Source: an uncultured Bacteroidales bacterium (GTDB taxonomy: Bacteria; Bacteroidota; Bacteroidia; Bacteroidales; Paludibacteraceae). Taken from it: a stretch of DNA of 56,287 nucleotides. This document shows, piece by piece, positions 23,601-31,098 of the stretch. Made by a program: the position numbers and the translations under genes. Positions within the stretch are counted from its first letter, which is position 1; each line of letters opens with the position of its first letter. The notes beneath the pieces were generated by a model that saw nothing but the letters and a program-made list of their open reading frames with translations, made no database searches and was not told the origin of the DNA. The DNA is taken from contig ONMU01000009.1 of assembly GCA_900319035.1 (NCBI GenBank), forward strand, positions 1 through 56,287, in the 5' to 3' direction.

Positions 23601-23752
23601 TTGCGGATTATATGAATGGTACAGGCGAAGCTCCGAGTGTGAGTGATTTAACCACCGCAGGAGCAGAATACTGGTTCCTACCGGATGCGGATATAAATAC
23701 AGAAACCTATAACGGCAAGACGTTCTATGCTGTTTGGGCAGTAGAAGAATAA
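17612..23752 (+). CDS. Very large modular secreted adhesin-like protein (2046 residues)
   Basis: A multi-module surface protein. The signal segment (MRFAVVLTLIFTIGVGTAWG) begins at 17747; the 45 residues before it include an imperfect GTCGGxTxACC repeat, so ATG 17747 may be the real start. In order: beta-sandwich (to about 210), FN3-like (215-290), InlB/Listeria-Bacteroides repeat (295-370), a lectin-like GYLRATAS..SWTL module (375-530), FN3-like after CCTQLGSINGS (530-640), Ig-like (720-825), chitobiase-C-like (826-910), FN3-like (912-1010), HYDIN-like (1010-1110), a second lectin-like module (1205-1370), four or five InlB repeats (1500-1830), and a final InlB-like end. No T9SS C-terminal signal is visible, although the next gene has one. 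It is probably exposed or released and binds glycans or host proteins; this is inferred from the modules. The first 540 residues have an alternative version at 15049-16977. Confidence 0.85.
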   Translation: MKHLNFLSNLLSLSLGSPCTDVSLDRRLTVGSPSGLDAKWKQNPFMRFAVVLTLIFTIGVGTAWGTTASLTNAEIKAATAGNSYASRSVTSSSGTWSGTMIINTSTGYVQINKNKNNYYLGSPTFAGGVTQVSIETNNSTASGRVFYICSSTSTAQPTSGDLGQGSTPSSNGTATISITGSPTSFYIYSNGAAYIKAVTVTYTAACAGTQLETPEVTTTPSNQQIQLSWSAVDHATKYQVSWNGGAFADATSPYTKSSITNGTSYTWAIKAIGNGSTYCDSEVNEGTTKPGSTIRTVTWKVNGETYATTYVASGDHLMLPASPSPCAVGKVFAGWSETNIGSTPTDTKPTFISSQTTISANKTYHAVFATRTANSYTKGDINDLFPGQTVLIVNETGNVALSDEAVSGKEDQRLKPVSVTISSSKITSMSNSHLIWTVENRGLKYNFKTGTGYLRATASGNDKLSCGSGADPWTLTANSGKYYMNSTNSGTSRIQYYSSGTCFQTYGSNATGNNYSMSFFVPTYTQYITQCCTQLGSINGSVSWSNPTQAVVTWDKLDDQVSAWALSWSPNTAGSSITSAIADKGSTQKTATVSGLACGTEYTFTLTPTIKSGVCTPASNPTIESTSTKYSITKASVTGGSFTTKISSTAVTEACNSSTISIAATPSTGYTFSSWTITNDDNSDADVTSTLLGANSTTASTSFTMPSHRVTITPSFSCIEPAIDTDPASASYTEGASPSALTVEATLSSGTLTYKWQKSTNSGVSWTDESGTGYNTATYAAANISTSLSANGVQYRCIVGNSEGGCTVTSGVATITVTVASKCVAPTFSVAAGTYNSAQTVTISSTTPGSTIYYTTNGDEPTTSSSHGTEGEASASVTVSSSLTLKAIAYKGGMTTSDVSDAAYVICSTDPSFSTTSSSNITITGARVTCAGITKGTCDIDAYGIVYGTSEHPTGNAQQKGTDASTNVSSYYVDLTGLTAATTYYARPYATVNGKTVYGTEISFTTLHIPVITVSETSRAFGTKKVDGSYEMSFDVSGSYLQGNIGLAVSGTNAAMFSVDRTSLTPSTGTVGSTTVTVTYTPSAAGSHSATVSITSTNATTKTVTLSGTGQYEDIYMTAMHEGVDAWEDYAIGVTKAGTGYEVPNPGDIAAGDREGTGCEGIHYHFAGWVEESYKASPSGHIVAASGTKDASNKTFWAVWEKESDESTPVTYVKTTSVSVDDIVVIAQIDHITTPGITGTELDGFTNSPYGTGAEFTTTPAATKEWTIVTGYNSTGVAFKNGDDYLNWNSSNSLSTSTDLTANSSWTITTIQDDADEDRAQIANNQTSSRKICWNQSNPRFAAYEKNHGLNTNQYYWYPVFYKKTGGIVYGDPKVECICSANPIAGTAAVDAEGTFSASSIAVKATGASTGHADCSYTDYGFVWSSSVSAAADLKLVEGTGAAAANCIKVQVDDEGEVTSFTGSITGSFSAGNAIYFRSYVKNGKSDGTYQYSDVVTVTPRSVTFNLNGHGSSAPVAQFVNNGSKATDPSYAESVTGYTFGGWYKEVGCTNQWNFASDVVSGESKTLYAKWTPISYSVRFNDNDENYLGTATGKMSDQSFDYDENKALTANGFSLAGYDFAGWALTADGGVAYTDGASASNLSSTDGEIVDLYAIWSPKNYDVTLAATDETSSVGEQVVTATYNAAMPTTKKGSGDVVAPSRTGYTFTGWEYSSTTYYNYNAGTSTLSSAHVWDQPNSTTTLTPKWSINSYTLTWDLAGGTVSVEGTGAAEGATGTPSSSVVYNSAITVPTVTRAGYNFAGWNVTPESKMPASDVTYTATWTPKTLNSISLAEASVSVYVGEIKYVNVIFDPTDILSKAFGQVATPNYCQLNSYDSYNKLKITGGRAEVDISVNRTETVSIKYTADETKTASISVTVKPLPTVTFVDLIHNKSDFANSGDGYTAATGVLISTVTTGVVSHAKKTPTHDDVDVPGTGNSCEKTHLHLMGWIRSDYSKVADYMNGTGEAPSVSDLTTAGAEYWFLPDADINTETYNGKTFYAVWAVEE
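19194..19233 (+). repeat. Right arm of the 40-bp inverted repeat, candidate inversion site
   Basis: In-frame inside the adhesin gene at residues about 528-541 (QCCTQLGSINGS), on the border between the variable N-terminal part and the constant remainder. It pairs with 15098-15137 (38 of 40). Confidence 0.7.
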
Positions 23753-23799
23753 TAATCGAATTGAAAAATGAAAATTGAAAAATGAAAGGAGAATTTATT

Positions 23800-26700
23800 A
23801 TGAAGACAAATATGATAAATACCAATTCGGTTATGAGAACCATTTGCGCAGTAGTACTGATGCTGCTTGGAATGAGTGTAAGTGCGTGGGGAGCCAAGAC
23901 GGGAACAATTGAGTTTGGTAACGAAAACGTTAAAATTAATTCAGCTTCTGTAACAGGTGACGATTCACAAGGCAATACATGGACTATTACAACTGTAGGG
24001 ACTAGTTCTTACACACAACAGTCCACTTATTCTCAAGTAGGAAGTTCAAAAGCACCAGCTACAAGCATTACTTTTACGATGACGTTACCATCCAGTAAAA
24101 ACATTACTGCGTTTAGTGCAAAGTTTGGTGGATTTGGCGATACAGCGGGAACTATTACTCTTAAGGTTGGGGACACATCAGTCGGTTCCGGCTCTTTAAA
24201 TGGGACATCAGATGTTACTATATCAAACTCCTCGACTGCGTCAGGTACCGTATTGCAGGTCACTGTCACCAGTATTGCTAAAGGTGTAAAATGTTATTAC
24301 ATATCTTGTACTTATGCTAACACATCCGCCTATACGGTTACTTTTGATGCCGAAGGCGGAACATGTGGGACTGCATCCGAAACGGAAGGAAGTGTTGAGG
24401 CAGGAGTAGTACTGCCGGCTGCAAGTCCATCCGTTTCTATGGCTTCAATGGGTTGGGGTTTCTATGGATGGGCAGAAGATGCTGTAGATGATCCAACGAC
24501 AACAGCTCCTACAATTGTAGGTAAAGCAGGTGATACTTACTATCCTTCAAGAGCTACTACTCTGCACGCTGTTTTTGCTAAAGGTGAATATACGAAAGTA
24601 ACATCTATCGGGACAGAAGGTTTAACAAGTGGTAGCAAATACCTTATCGTTGCTAATTATAGTGGTCATAATTATATCTTAAAATCCAGTTCTGATGATT
24701 ATAGCACCTCAACTCATAAGTTGGCAAGTGCTTTGGTTGATGAAACATCAACTGGCAAATATAGTGTTGCAGCCATTAATCCTAGTTGGTGTTATACGAT
24801 ATCGGGTAGCGAAGATAACTGGAGAATACAAGATGTCATTAATGCGACCAATAATTATTTAGATATTGCCTATACCGATTGGTGGGGGAATGCATATGAT
24901 GATGATGATCCATATAGAATAACCGTTTCTGCCGGTGTTTGGAGTTTAAATTGTCACTACTACTATAATAGCAAATATAATGATTCCTATTTAAGCTTTG
25001 ACGAAACAAATAAGTTATTTTACTCAAATAGCAGTACATACCCTATTCTTCTTTACAAGGAAACGGTTACACCGACATATTGCAGCAATCCGAGTACAAT
25101 AAGGTTAGTAGCTTCGCCTGCTGCAGGTGGTAGTGTGGTCTTTGATGACAATAGCAGTGCAGAGATGGACTTTGCTACAGCAGATGGCTACATCGGCAAT
25201 ATTACTGCGACGCCTAATGACGGTTACGATTTCGTGAACTGGGTTAGTAGTGACGAAGATGTAGCTATAGTTGATGCTGCTGATGATCCAACTACGGAAC
25301 TTACAGCAACGGAATCTGCTACTATTACCGCTAATTTCTATCAGAAACGTAGCATCAGTTACATTCTAACCGAAGGTGGCGTAGCAGGAGTAATTGGTAA
25401 CCCAACTACCGTTACCAAAGGCGAAAAGGATGGATTTAGTGCTATGTTCACAATGCAAGCACATTACAAGGATATGACCCTTGTTTCTGTTACGATGGGC
25501 GGAAGTCCGATGACAGAAGGATCTGGAGCAGATTATGAATGGGAAGTTGATGGTGGTACAGCGATGTTAACTATTCACCATGCTAATATAGATGGCGATA
25601 TAGAAATCACCGTTTCGGCTACTCATATGGAATATACGAAGTATGCTTTCAGCTGTTCGGAGTTGACGCTGACGCCGCATTTGGCTACAACGGGAACACC
25701 GATATTTATTACATCGACGGCAAGCAAAACCGTCCGTTCGCAGGATTACATTGAGATAACGGGTAACGGTCTGACACCGAACACACCATTGACGTTCCCC
25801 GATCTGCCGTCCAAGTTCGCAATTAAGAACGCTGATGGTACAGCTGTCACCACCGACGTAAACGGAGTGATAAGCGCAAACGCGTATATCTTCTATACTC
25901 CGGATGCAGGAGACACCGAAGACGGTCTGGACAAGCTGACGGGTATCACTGTGAGCGTAGGAGGAGCGAAGCCCAAAACGGTTGTGTTAACGCAAGACAT
26001 CATCGGTCGACACCTGCCGGCTGACTTTGTGATTGCGGTTAAGCACGATGACAATCAGTGGTATGCTTTACCGGCAGACATGTCCGAAACCGGAAACCCG
26101 GCGCCTGTAGCTATCCGTGTGGATAACACGAGTAGTCCGACGACAGCTTATTGTGATAACACGAATGCATATAGCCTGTATGCCAGCACATTGAACAATA
26201 TTTCTGTTCAACTGGCTATGCCGAACAACCCGAACATGGCTAATGCTGCTCTATGGGCGAACAATGCCTTATCCAGCACTAATATTGGTAAGAAAGGAGA
26301 TACGAATGGTTCATCGACCAATTTGGGAGGAAACTACCAATGGTTGTTCACTCAGACAGCAACCTCGGTAAGCGGTATCGGAGACGTAAAATATACTATG
26401 AGCAATCCTAATAACGCCTATCCGCTTAAGGTATGGACGAATGCCGGTTCTACTTTATGGGGCTTGTACTCAAGTGGCTCGGCAGAGATCCGTTTATTGA
26501 GTATGGAAGTAGTAAAGCCGTTGTCATTGAAAGTTATGGAATGGGGCACTAACGCGATAGTGGTAAGTTATCCGAATGGAGGTAGTGCAACTAGTCCGCA
26601 AGTGCGAATTGATGGAGGCGATGCCGCGAATGTAACGTTGACGAGTCTAGGCGGCGATATTTATAAGATTGCTACTATCAGCGGTTTGCAAAGCAATCCG

Positions 26701-28491
26701 GCAAAGACATTGATTTTTACGGCAACAGAAAGCAGTGTTGCAAAACAGATAGCATTGGCAATACCTCTGATCGTTTCGGATGCGAAGACGGAAGCAGATT
26801 TGCGTGGCGCGGTACCAGGTGCTAATGCTTCAGAGAAAAACAAAGTAGCCAAACTAACTGATGTGATTATCCGAAATGGTGGACGTCTGACAACAGGGAC
26901 GGCTTCCGGTGACTTCAATGACGTCTATATCTATCCGGGCGGTAAGGCTAAGATTACCAATAACTTCGCGGCAAGGAATATCTACATGCGCGGCGGTTAT
27001 AGTTTCTTGGATGAGAAAGAATCTTTCCGCTATCCGGACTTGTGCGTGGAAGGAGCGGTTACGATTGACCTGCCTGCTGCCAATAAGTTGTATTATGACT
27101 TCTACATCGACAACCGCAAATACTATATGTTCTCCATGCCGTATGATGTGGCACTGTCAACGGTAACGGACGAAACGGGTAGTGAAGATTTCCCGGTATG
27201 GGTGAAGCATTATGATGGTAATCTTCGTGCAAGTGGTCATGGTGTGAGCGGTTGGACATGGTACGGAGATGAAGAGGGACAAGGCAGTTTCTTCGCCGGT
27301 ATCGGTTATGAGATTACCGCCAAACCGAAGACCAGCGGACGTCCTATAGCAATCATCCGCTTCCCGGTTATCACCGGAGATATAACGACAGATGCAGAAA
27401 ACTCGCCGGGAGTAACCGTTACATATCATGGTAAGAGCGCGTATGAGGCCGGTACACAAACGGCAAACAACGTAGGTTGGAACTTCATCGGTAACCCATA
27501 CCTCACAGAGTACAAGGCAGTAACCGACACAAGTATGATTGTGAAGAGAGACTTCGTACAGCATATAGAAGCCGGTCAATGGGACGGTACATACGAGTGG
27601 AAAGAGACTTCGGCACGATTCATCACTGTGCCCTACGACACGTACAACGATTATCACCACGAGTTGGTGAAGGGTTATACAATACCGGCCTTCTCCACCT
27701 TCTTCTTCCAATTTGCAGAAGGTGCAACCGGTACTTTCCATATGGGTGGTGACCGCCCGCAAGCGACCCTTGCGCCAGCACGCTTTGGAGCAGTTCCTAA
27801 AGCCAAACCGGAGATCAGTTTGGACATTATGCTTCATGGCACAGGTGAAGCCGAAGAAGGTAAAGCAGGTCTGATCATACATGAGTCTTACGATGGCGGG
27901 CTCAAAGATTTCGAAGATGTAGAGCAGTGGTTCGTAGGTAACAACGTACAAAAGACCTATACATTCGCAAGTGGAACAGCCCTAGCGTACAACTTGCTCA
28001 ACGAAGAAGCAATTGGCGAATTGATCCCGATGGGTTATATCGCAACCGTTGGTGGTGAACATGTATATGCGTTGAACGAAGAGAACGATGTTAGCGCATT
28101 AGAGCATTTGTGGTTGATTGACTACTCGACAGGTGTCACGACTGACCTTTTAGTTCGAGACTACTCCTTCATAACCGCTGCAGGTCGCTTCGATAGCCGC
28201 TTTGCTATCAACGCTGTGCTCAAACAAGAAGAAGTACCTACTAATATCTCCAACACCCCCGGAGGAGATTGGACCACTACTATTGGTGTTTACAGCGATG
28301 AAAATATGCTGACGCTTCGCGGATTACCTGATAATAGCGCAGTTTATATCTACGATATGAACGGTCGGTTACTGCAAAGCAGCGAGAAACTCAGCAATAT
28401 CGCATCGTTTAGTATCGCGACACAAGGTGTATACAACATTCGTGTGATCGCTGAAGGAAAAGCCATAACGTTACGTACCGTTTTACGCTAA
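23800..28491 (+). CDS. Large T9SS-secreted modular protein (1563 residues)
   Basis: The start is ATG 23800, after an AAAGGAG stretch; ATG 23782 lies in front of that site. A signal peptide (ICAVVLMLLGMSVSAWG) precedes a beta-sandwich (to about 175), an InlB repeat (175-265), a lectin-like module (about 266-425; SGSKYLIVANYSGHNYIL), further InlB-like repeats (430-600), a long central beta-rich part, a beta-helix-like region with IYMRGGYSFLD, and a domain near residues 1090-1400 containing NNVGWNFIGNPYL. The last 75 residues (DENMLTLRGLPDNSAVYIYD, then GVYNIRV..VLR) fit a type A T9SS C-terminal sorting signal. It follows the 2046-residue adhesin by 48 bp and shares its module set, so the two are probably made together. 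Export by the T9SS (PorQ, PorG in this window) is expected; ligand unknown. Confidence 0.87.
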   Translation: MKTNMINTNSVMRTICAVVLMLLGMSVSAWGAKTGTIEFGNENVKINSASVTGDDSQGNTWTITTVGTSSYTQQSTYSQVGSSKAPATSITFTMTLPSSKNITAFSAKFGGFGDTAGTITLKVGDTSVGSGSLNGTSDVTISNSSTASGTVLQVTVTSIAKGVKCYYISCTYANTSAYTVTFDAEGGTCGTASETEGSVEAGVVLPAASPSVSMASMGWGFYGWAEDAVDDPTTTAPTIVGKAGDTYYPSRATTLHAVFAKGEYTKVTSIGTEGLTSGSKYLIVANYSGHNYILKSSSDDYSTSTHKLASALVDETSTGKYSVAAINPSWCYTISGSEDNWRIQDVINATNNYLDIAYTDWWGNAYDDDDPYRITVSAGVWSLNCHYYYNSKYNDSYLSFDETNKLFYSNSSTYPILLYKETVTPTYCSNPSTIRLVASPAAGGSVVFDDNSSAEMDFATADGYIGNITATPNDGYDFVNWVSSDEDVAIVDAADDPTTELTATESATITANFYQKRSISYILTEGGVAGVIGNPTTVTKGEKDGFSAMFTMQAHYKDMTLVSVTMGGSPMTEGSGADYEWEVDGGTAMLTIHHANIDGDIEITVSATHMEYTKYAFSCSELTLTPHLATTGTPIFITSTASKTVRSQDYIEITGNGLTPNTPLTFPDLPSKFAIKNADGTAVTTDVNGVISANAYIFYTPDAGDTEDGLDKLTGITVSVGGAKPKTVVLTQDIIGRHLPADFVIAVKHDDNQWYALPADMSETGNPAPVAIRVDNTSSPTTAYCDNTNAYSLYASTLNNISVQLAMPNNPNMANAALWANNALSSTNIGKKGDTNGSSTNLGGNYQWLFTQTATSVSGIGDVKYTMSNPNNAYPLKVWTNAGSTLWGLYSSGSAEIRLLSMEVVKPLSLKVMEWGTNAIVVSYPNGGSATSPQVRIDGGDAANVTLTSLGGDIYKIATISGLQSNPAKTLIFTATESSVAKQIALAIPLIVSDAKTEADLRGAVPGANASEKNKVAKLTDVIIRNGGRLTTGTASGDFNDVYIYPGGKAKITNNFAARNIYMRGGYSFLDEKESFRYPDLCVEGAVTIDLPAANKLYYDFYIDNRKYYMFSMPYDVALSTVTDETGSEDFPVWVKHYDGNLRASGHGVSGWTWYGDEEGQGSFFAGIGYEITAKPKTSGRPIAIIRFPVITGDITTDAENSPGVTVTYHGKSAYEAGTQTANNVGWNFIGNPYLTEYKAVTDTSMIVKRDFVQHIEAGQWDGTYEWKETSARFITVPYDTYNDYHHELVKGYTIPAFSTFFFQFAEGATGTFHMGGDRPQATLAPARFGAVPKAKPEISLDIMLHGTGEAEEGKAGLIIHESYDGGLKDFEDVEQWFVGNNVQKTYTFASGTALAYNLLNEEAIGELIPMGYIATVGGEHVYALNEENDVSALEHLWLIDYSTGVTTDLLVRDYSFITAAGRFDSRFAINAVLKQEEVPTNISNTPGGDWTTTIGVYSDENMLTLRGLPDNSAVYIYDMNGRLLQSSEKLSNIASFSIATQGVYNIRVIAEGKAITLRTVLR

Positions 28492-28504
28492 AGGAGACCG
28501 GAAT

Positions 28505-28918
28505 ATGAAAGCAACAAAAATTATAGCGATTTTAGTAAGTATCATCTGCGTACTGAATGTTGCTCAAGCGGCAACATTCGGTACGACGTACCAACCTCAG
28601 AGACGAGGAATCCAGTACAGTCAACACTACGCCGAGATGCCGACTCTCACAATGAGCTCCACCGGCTCGGTGATGATGCGGTCAGGTTCAACGCTGCCTA
28701 TGGCAGCAGTAAGTGGTGTTTATACAACGGAGAATCATTCACGTGGTCCGCGGCGCATCGGTGGTAGTGGTAGCGGTACCAGTGGTAACGGAGCGGAGGA
28801 AACAACGGACCCGTTTGAAGATCCCCTCGGAGATGTCCTCTGGCCGCTGATGCTGATGGCACTCGCTTTCTGCGGCGTCGTTTATCTCCGCCGCAAGAAG
28901 CGAACGTTGAATGGATGA
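28505..28918 (+). CDS. Small exported protein with C-terminal membrane anchor and basic tail
   Basis: 137 residues; AAAGGAG 8 bp before ATG 28505. The signal peptide (IIAILVSIICVLNVAQA) is followed by a low-complexity Ser/Gly/Pro-rich middle with GGSGSGTSGNG and an acidic hinge (ETTDPFEDPLGD). A single hydrophobic helix (VLWPLMLMALAFCGVVYL) ends in RRKKR. The PLGD-helix-RKR arrangement recurs in my memory as a short protein type beside T9SS surface proteins, but I know of no established function. The Arg-rich tail behind the helix resembles sorting or retention signals used in other systems. Tight spacing (13 bp) ties it to the two giant proteins as the third gene of the operon. Confidence 0.75.
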   Translation: MKATKIIAILVSIICVLNVAQAATFGTTYQPQRRGIQYSQHYAEMPTLTMSSTGSVMMRSGSTLPMAAVSGVYTTENHSRGPRRIGGSGSGTSGNGAEETTDPFEDPLGDVLWPLMLMALAFCGVVYLRRKKRTLNG

Positions 28919-28931
28919 ATGGATAGAAAAT

Positions 28932-28959
28932 CGGGGCTATTACGGCTCCGGTTTTTTAT
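28932..28959 (+). terminator. Terminator after the surface-protein operon
   Basis: GGGGC (28933-28937) / GCTCC (28945-28949) and GGTTTTTTATTT. The downstream half is repeated after the next gene. Confidence 0.65.
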
Positions 28960-28995
28960 TTAGGTGGTCCAAAATGGCCTAAAATGAGACAAAAA
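28944..28995 (+). repeat. Direct repeat, left copy, flanking the ATPase gene
   Basis: GGCTCCGGTTTTTTATTTAG then GTGGTCCAAAATGGCCTAAA. It matches 30300-30350 at about 46 of 52 positions; the GTCCAAAAT part also occurs at 12792-12810. Confidence 0.85.
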
Positions 28996-29060
28996 AGGAG
29001 ACAAAATACGTACAAATAGTGAGTCTAACTCACGAATTGTACGAAATTATATTGAAAAAT

Positions 29061-29091
29061 TTGGTGGTTTCAAAAAAAAGTTGTATCTTTG
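29061..29091 (+). promoter_or_regulatory. ATPase gene promoter
   Basis: TTG 29061-29063, 20 nt, TATCTTTG 29084-29091. Confidence 0.8.
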
Positions 29092-29116
29092 CAGCGGAAT
29101 TTAACGAACGGCTATT

Positions 29117-30286
29117 ATGGCATCCAGCAATGTTTACATACCGCGTAAGATGGAGGAGCTTCTAAAAGAGGCTGCGCAATATTTTTCGGTACTATCCGTT
29201 ACCGGTCCTCGTCAGTCCGGCAAATCCACTATATTGAAGCATCTCTTTCCGGAATACAAGCAATATAGTATGAAGGATTTGCATGTGCGTACATTTGCAG
29301 AGCAAGACCCTGTTGCATTCCTAAACCAACACCCGGAGGGAATGTTCATAGATGAGGTACAAAAGGTTCCTGCGTTATTAGACTATATACAAGGAATCGT
29401 TGATAACCACCCCGAGAAACGATTCTTCCTGACAGGAAGCAGTAATCTGGAACTGCTGAAAGGCTTGACCGAGTCATTGCCCGGTCGTGCGGGAGTATAT
29501 GAGTTGTTGCCTATGTCATTGGAAGAGACGAATGAAAGCACAAAGGAGGCGAATCTGCAGATGTATGATGGATTATACCCAGCCGTTTGTGCAGGCAAGA
29601 ATGTTGCTCGCTTGTTTTATCCAAGTTACGTGAAGACCTATTTAGAGAAAGATGTGCGCGATTTGCTGAAGATCAAGAATCAAATGCAATTCATGAAGTT
29701 TATGAAACTCTGTGCAGCGCGAATAGGATCGTTATTCAATGCTACTGAGATCGGAGCAGAGGTGGGAGTCGACAAAAATACAATTAATCATTGGTTGTCA
29801 GTCTTGCAGGCCTCGTATTTGGTGACATTGTTACCCCCATACTATGAGAATATATCCAAACGAATCGTCAAAACGCCTAAACTCTATTTTAATGATCCGG
29901 GCTTGGCGTGCTATTTATTGGACATCGAGTCGCCTCGTCAATTGGAGTTAGATAAGATGCGCGGGGCGATATTTGAGAATATGATTGTTATGGAATGTCT
30001 CAAACATCGCGCGAACCAAGGCAAAGAGGGGAATGTGTTCTTCTATCGGGACAACCATCAAAATGAAGTGGACATACTCGTCAAAGAGGAAGGGCAACTA
30101 TATGCTATAGAGGTAAAATCAGCAATGACCTATCAGGCAACATTCGAGAAGACCTTGCGCAAACTACCGGAATGGACAGGGACTCCGATTGCTCGCATGG
30201 CAGTAGTATATACCGGTGATTTCGAGAATACAGCCGGAGAGGTATGGCTGTTAAATTACAAGCATTTGGCGCAGTTCTGGAAATAA
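29117..30286 (+). CDS. AAA family ATPase with DUF4143 domain
   Basis: 389 residues. The N-terminal P-loop domain has Walker A GPRQSGKST (about 30-38), Walker B GMFIDEVQ (about 75-82) and sensor FLTGSSN. The C-terminal DUF4143 region follows from about 180, with a winged-helix-like stretch (NATEIGAEVGVDKNTINHWL). Near the end, NEVDILVKEEG and AIEVKS give the D..ExK arrangement of PD-(D/E)XK nucleases. Such proteins are very common as multi-copy accessory genes in Bacteroidota; their job is not settled. It is a single-gene unit with its own promoter, enclosed by 50-bp direct repeats, suggesting it arrived as a cassette. Confidence 0.88.
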   Translation: MASSNVYIPRKMEELLKEAAQYFSVLSVTGPRQSGKSTILKHLFPEYKQYSMKDLHVRTFAEQDPVAFLNQHPEGMFIDEVQKVPALLDYIQGIVDNHPEKRFFLTGSSNLELLKGLTESLPGRAGVYELLPMSLEETNESTKEANLQMYDGLYPAVCAGKNVARLFYPSYVKTYLEKDVRDLLKIKNQMQFMKFMKLCAARIGSLFNATEIGAEVGVDKNTINHWLSVLQASYLVTLLPPYYENISKRIVKTPKLYFNDPGLACYLLDIESPRQLELDKMRGAIFENMIVMECLKHRANQGKEGNVFFYRDNHQNEVDILVKEEGQLYAIEVKSAMTYQATFEKTLRKLPEWTGTPIARMAVVYTGDFENTAGEVWLLNYKHLAQFWK

Positions 30287-30299
30287 TCTGAGCTTTTTG

Positions 30300-30350
30300 G
30301 GCTCCGGTTTTTTATTTAGGAGGTCCAAAAAGGCCAAAAATGGTTCAAAA
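30300..30350 (+). repeat. Direct repeat, right copy, including the ATPase gene terminator
   Basis: GGCTCCGGTTTTTTATTTAG then GAGGTCCAAAAAGGCCAAAA; partner of 28944-28995. The stem GAGC...GCTC (30290-30304) with the T-tract ends the ATPase transcript. Confidence 0.85.
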
Positions 30351-30372
30351 AGTGAATTTTTTCGTTAAAAAC

Positions 30373-30403
30373 TTGCACATTCGGAATTTTTGTAGTACCT
30401 TTG
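30373..30403 (+). promoter_or_regulatory. tmRNA promoter
   Basis: TTG 30373-30375, 20 nt, TACCTTTG 30396-30403, ending 11 bp before the mature 5' end. Confidence 0.88.
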
Positions 30404-30414
30404 CACGTTTTTTC

Positions 30415-30804
30415 GGGGCTATCTGGTTTTGACAGCAGGTAGAATGGTTGTGTAAGCACGCCGAGCAATGATGCAACGCTCGTTAACTCGCATCAAAATA
30501 TAACTGGCGAAAGAACTTATGCTCTCGCTGCCTGATTGAAGTATAGTAGATCGGCGTATTCGGGCGCAAGGCGCTTGAACGAGACGTCACTCCAAGCCGA
30601 GTCTGTGGGCTGAAAGGATATAGTGGCGCAGGAATACACAGAATAGGTGTTGCAGGCTGCGATGCGATGCCGAAGATTTAGCAGATAAGCCGGTGGTTGG
30701 TGGCTTGGGTCTTGCCGCCGGACGAAAATGAAGGCCAAGATAAGCGTGTAGAAAGCATAAGTATTCCTTGTTTGGACGCGGGTTCGACTCCCGCTAGCTC
30801 CACC
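30415..30804 (+). ncRNA. ssrA: Transfer-messenger RNA
   Basis: About 390 nt. The acceptor arm GGGGCTA (30415-30421) pairs with TAGCTCC (30795-30801). The 5' part GGGGCTATCTGGTTTTGACA is the tmRNA signature, and the T arm GGGTTCGACTCCC is present. The tag reading frame GGC GAA AGA ACT TAT GCT CTC GCT GCC TGA encodes GERTYALAA, the Bacteroidales type of tag with the proteolysis end ALAA. It rescues stalled ribosomes. The 3' CCA is not fully encoded (ACCG). Confidence 0.95.
30783..30803 (+). repeat. 3' end of ssrA, copy 1 of an att-like direct repeat
   Basis: TTCGACTCCCGCTAGCTCC plus AC, the T-arm and acceptor end of tmRNA, found again at 30905-30925. Confidence 0.85.
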
Positions 30805-30904
30805 GAAAGTGAAGCAATCGGGGGACTCCCCGCGCGGGTTCTTAACCCTAAAGGGTACGATTATTGCTTAGCCCTAAAGGGCACGATTATTGCCAAAAGC
30901 AATT

Positions 30905-30925
30905 TTCGACTCCCGCTAGCTCCAC
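30905..30925 (+). repeat. Duplicate of the ssrA 3' end (att-like scar)
   Basis: Exact 21-bp copy of 30783-30803, 122 bp downstream. Duplicated tRNA/tmRNA ends mark integration by tyrosine recombinases. No integrase or element remains between the copies. Confidence 0.75.
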
Positions 30926-31050
30926 TCGCGCGAGCTACGGCTCAATACGATTCGCGACGACGTCGCTCATATGAATCTTCGCCGTGCTCTCGCTCTCCGA
31001 TTAAAATATCGCTGCGCTAGCATTTTAATCGGTTCCTTAAAATACTAGTG

Positions 31051-31098
31051 AGGACTGCTAGTAAAACGATAGTCCGAACTAAGAGCGTAGCACAGAAC
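31051..31098 (+). ncRNA. Conserved leader element upstream of tRNA-Ala
   Basis: GGACT-N14-AGTCC hairpin followed by GAACTAAGAGCGTAGCACAG. It matches the reverse-strand 34681-34631 element upstream of tRNA-fMet (about 40 of 48). A shorter relative (GACCGAAGAGCGGAGGCACA) lies before tRNA-Cys. Confidence 0.55.

Noticed and set aside
23450-23752. T9SS sorting signal at the end of the 2046-residue protein
   Set aside because: The last 100 residues look like another InlB-type domain (TETYNGKTFYAVWAVEE) and lack the GxYxVxV..G and basic end of type A signals. A type B signal cannot be excluded by eye.
30697-31020. 107-residue frame across the end of ssrA
   Set aside because: It runs through the tmRNA T arm and acceptor end and the repeat scar; no coding features.
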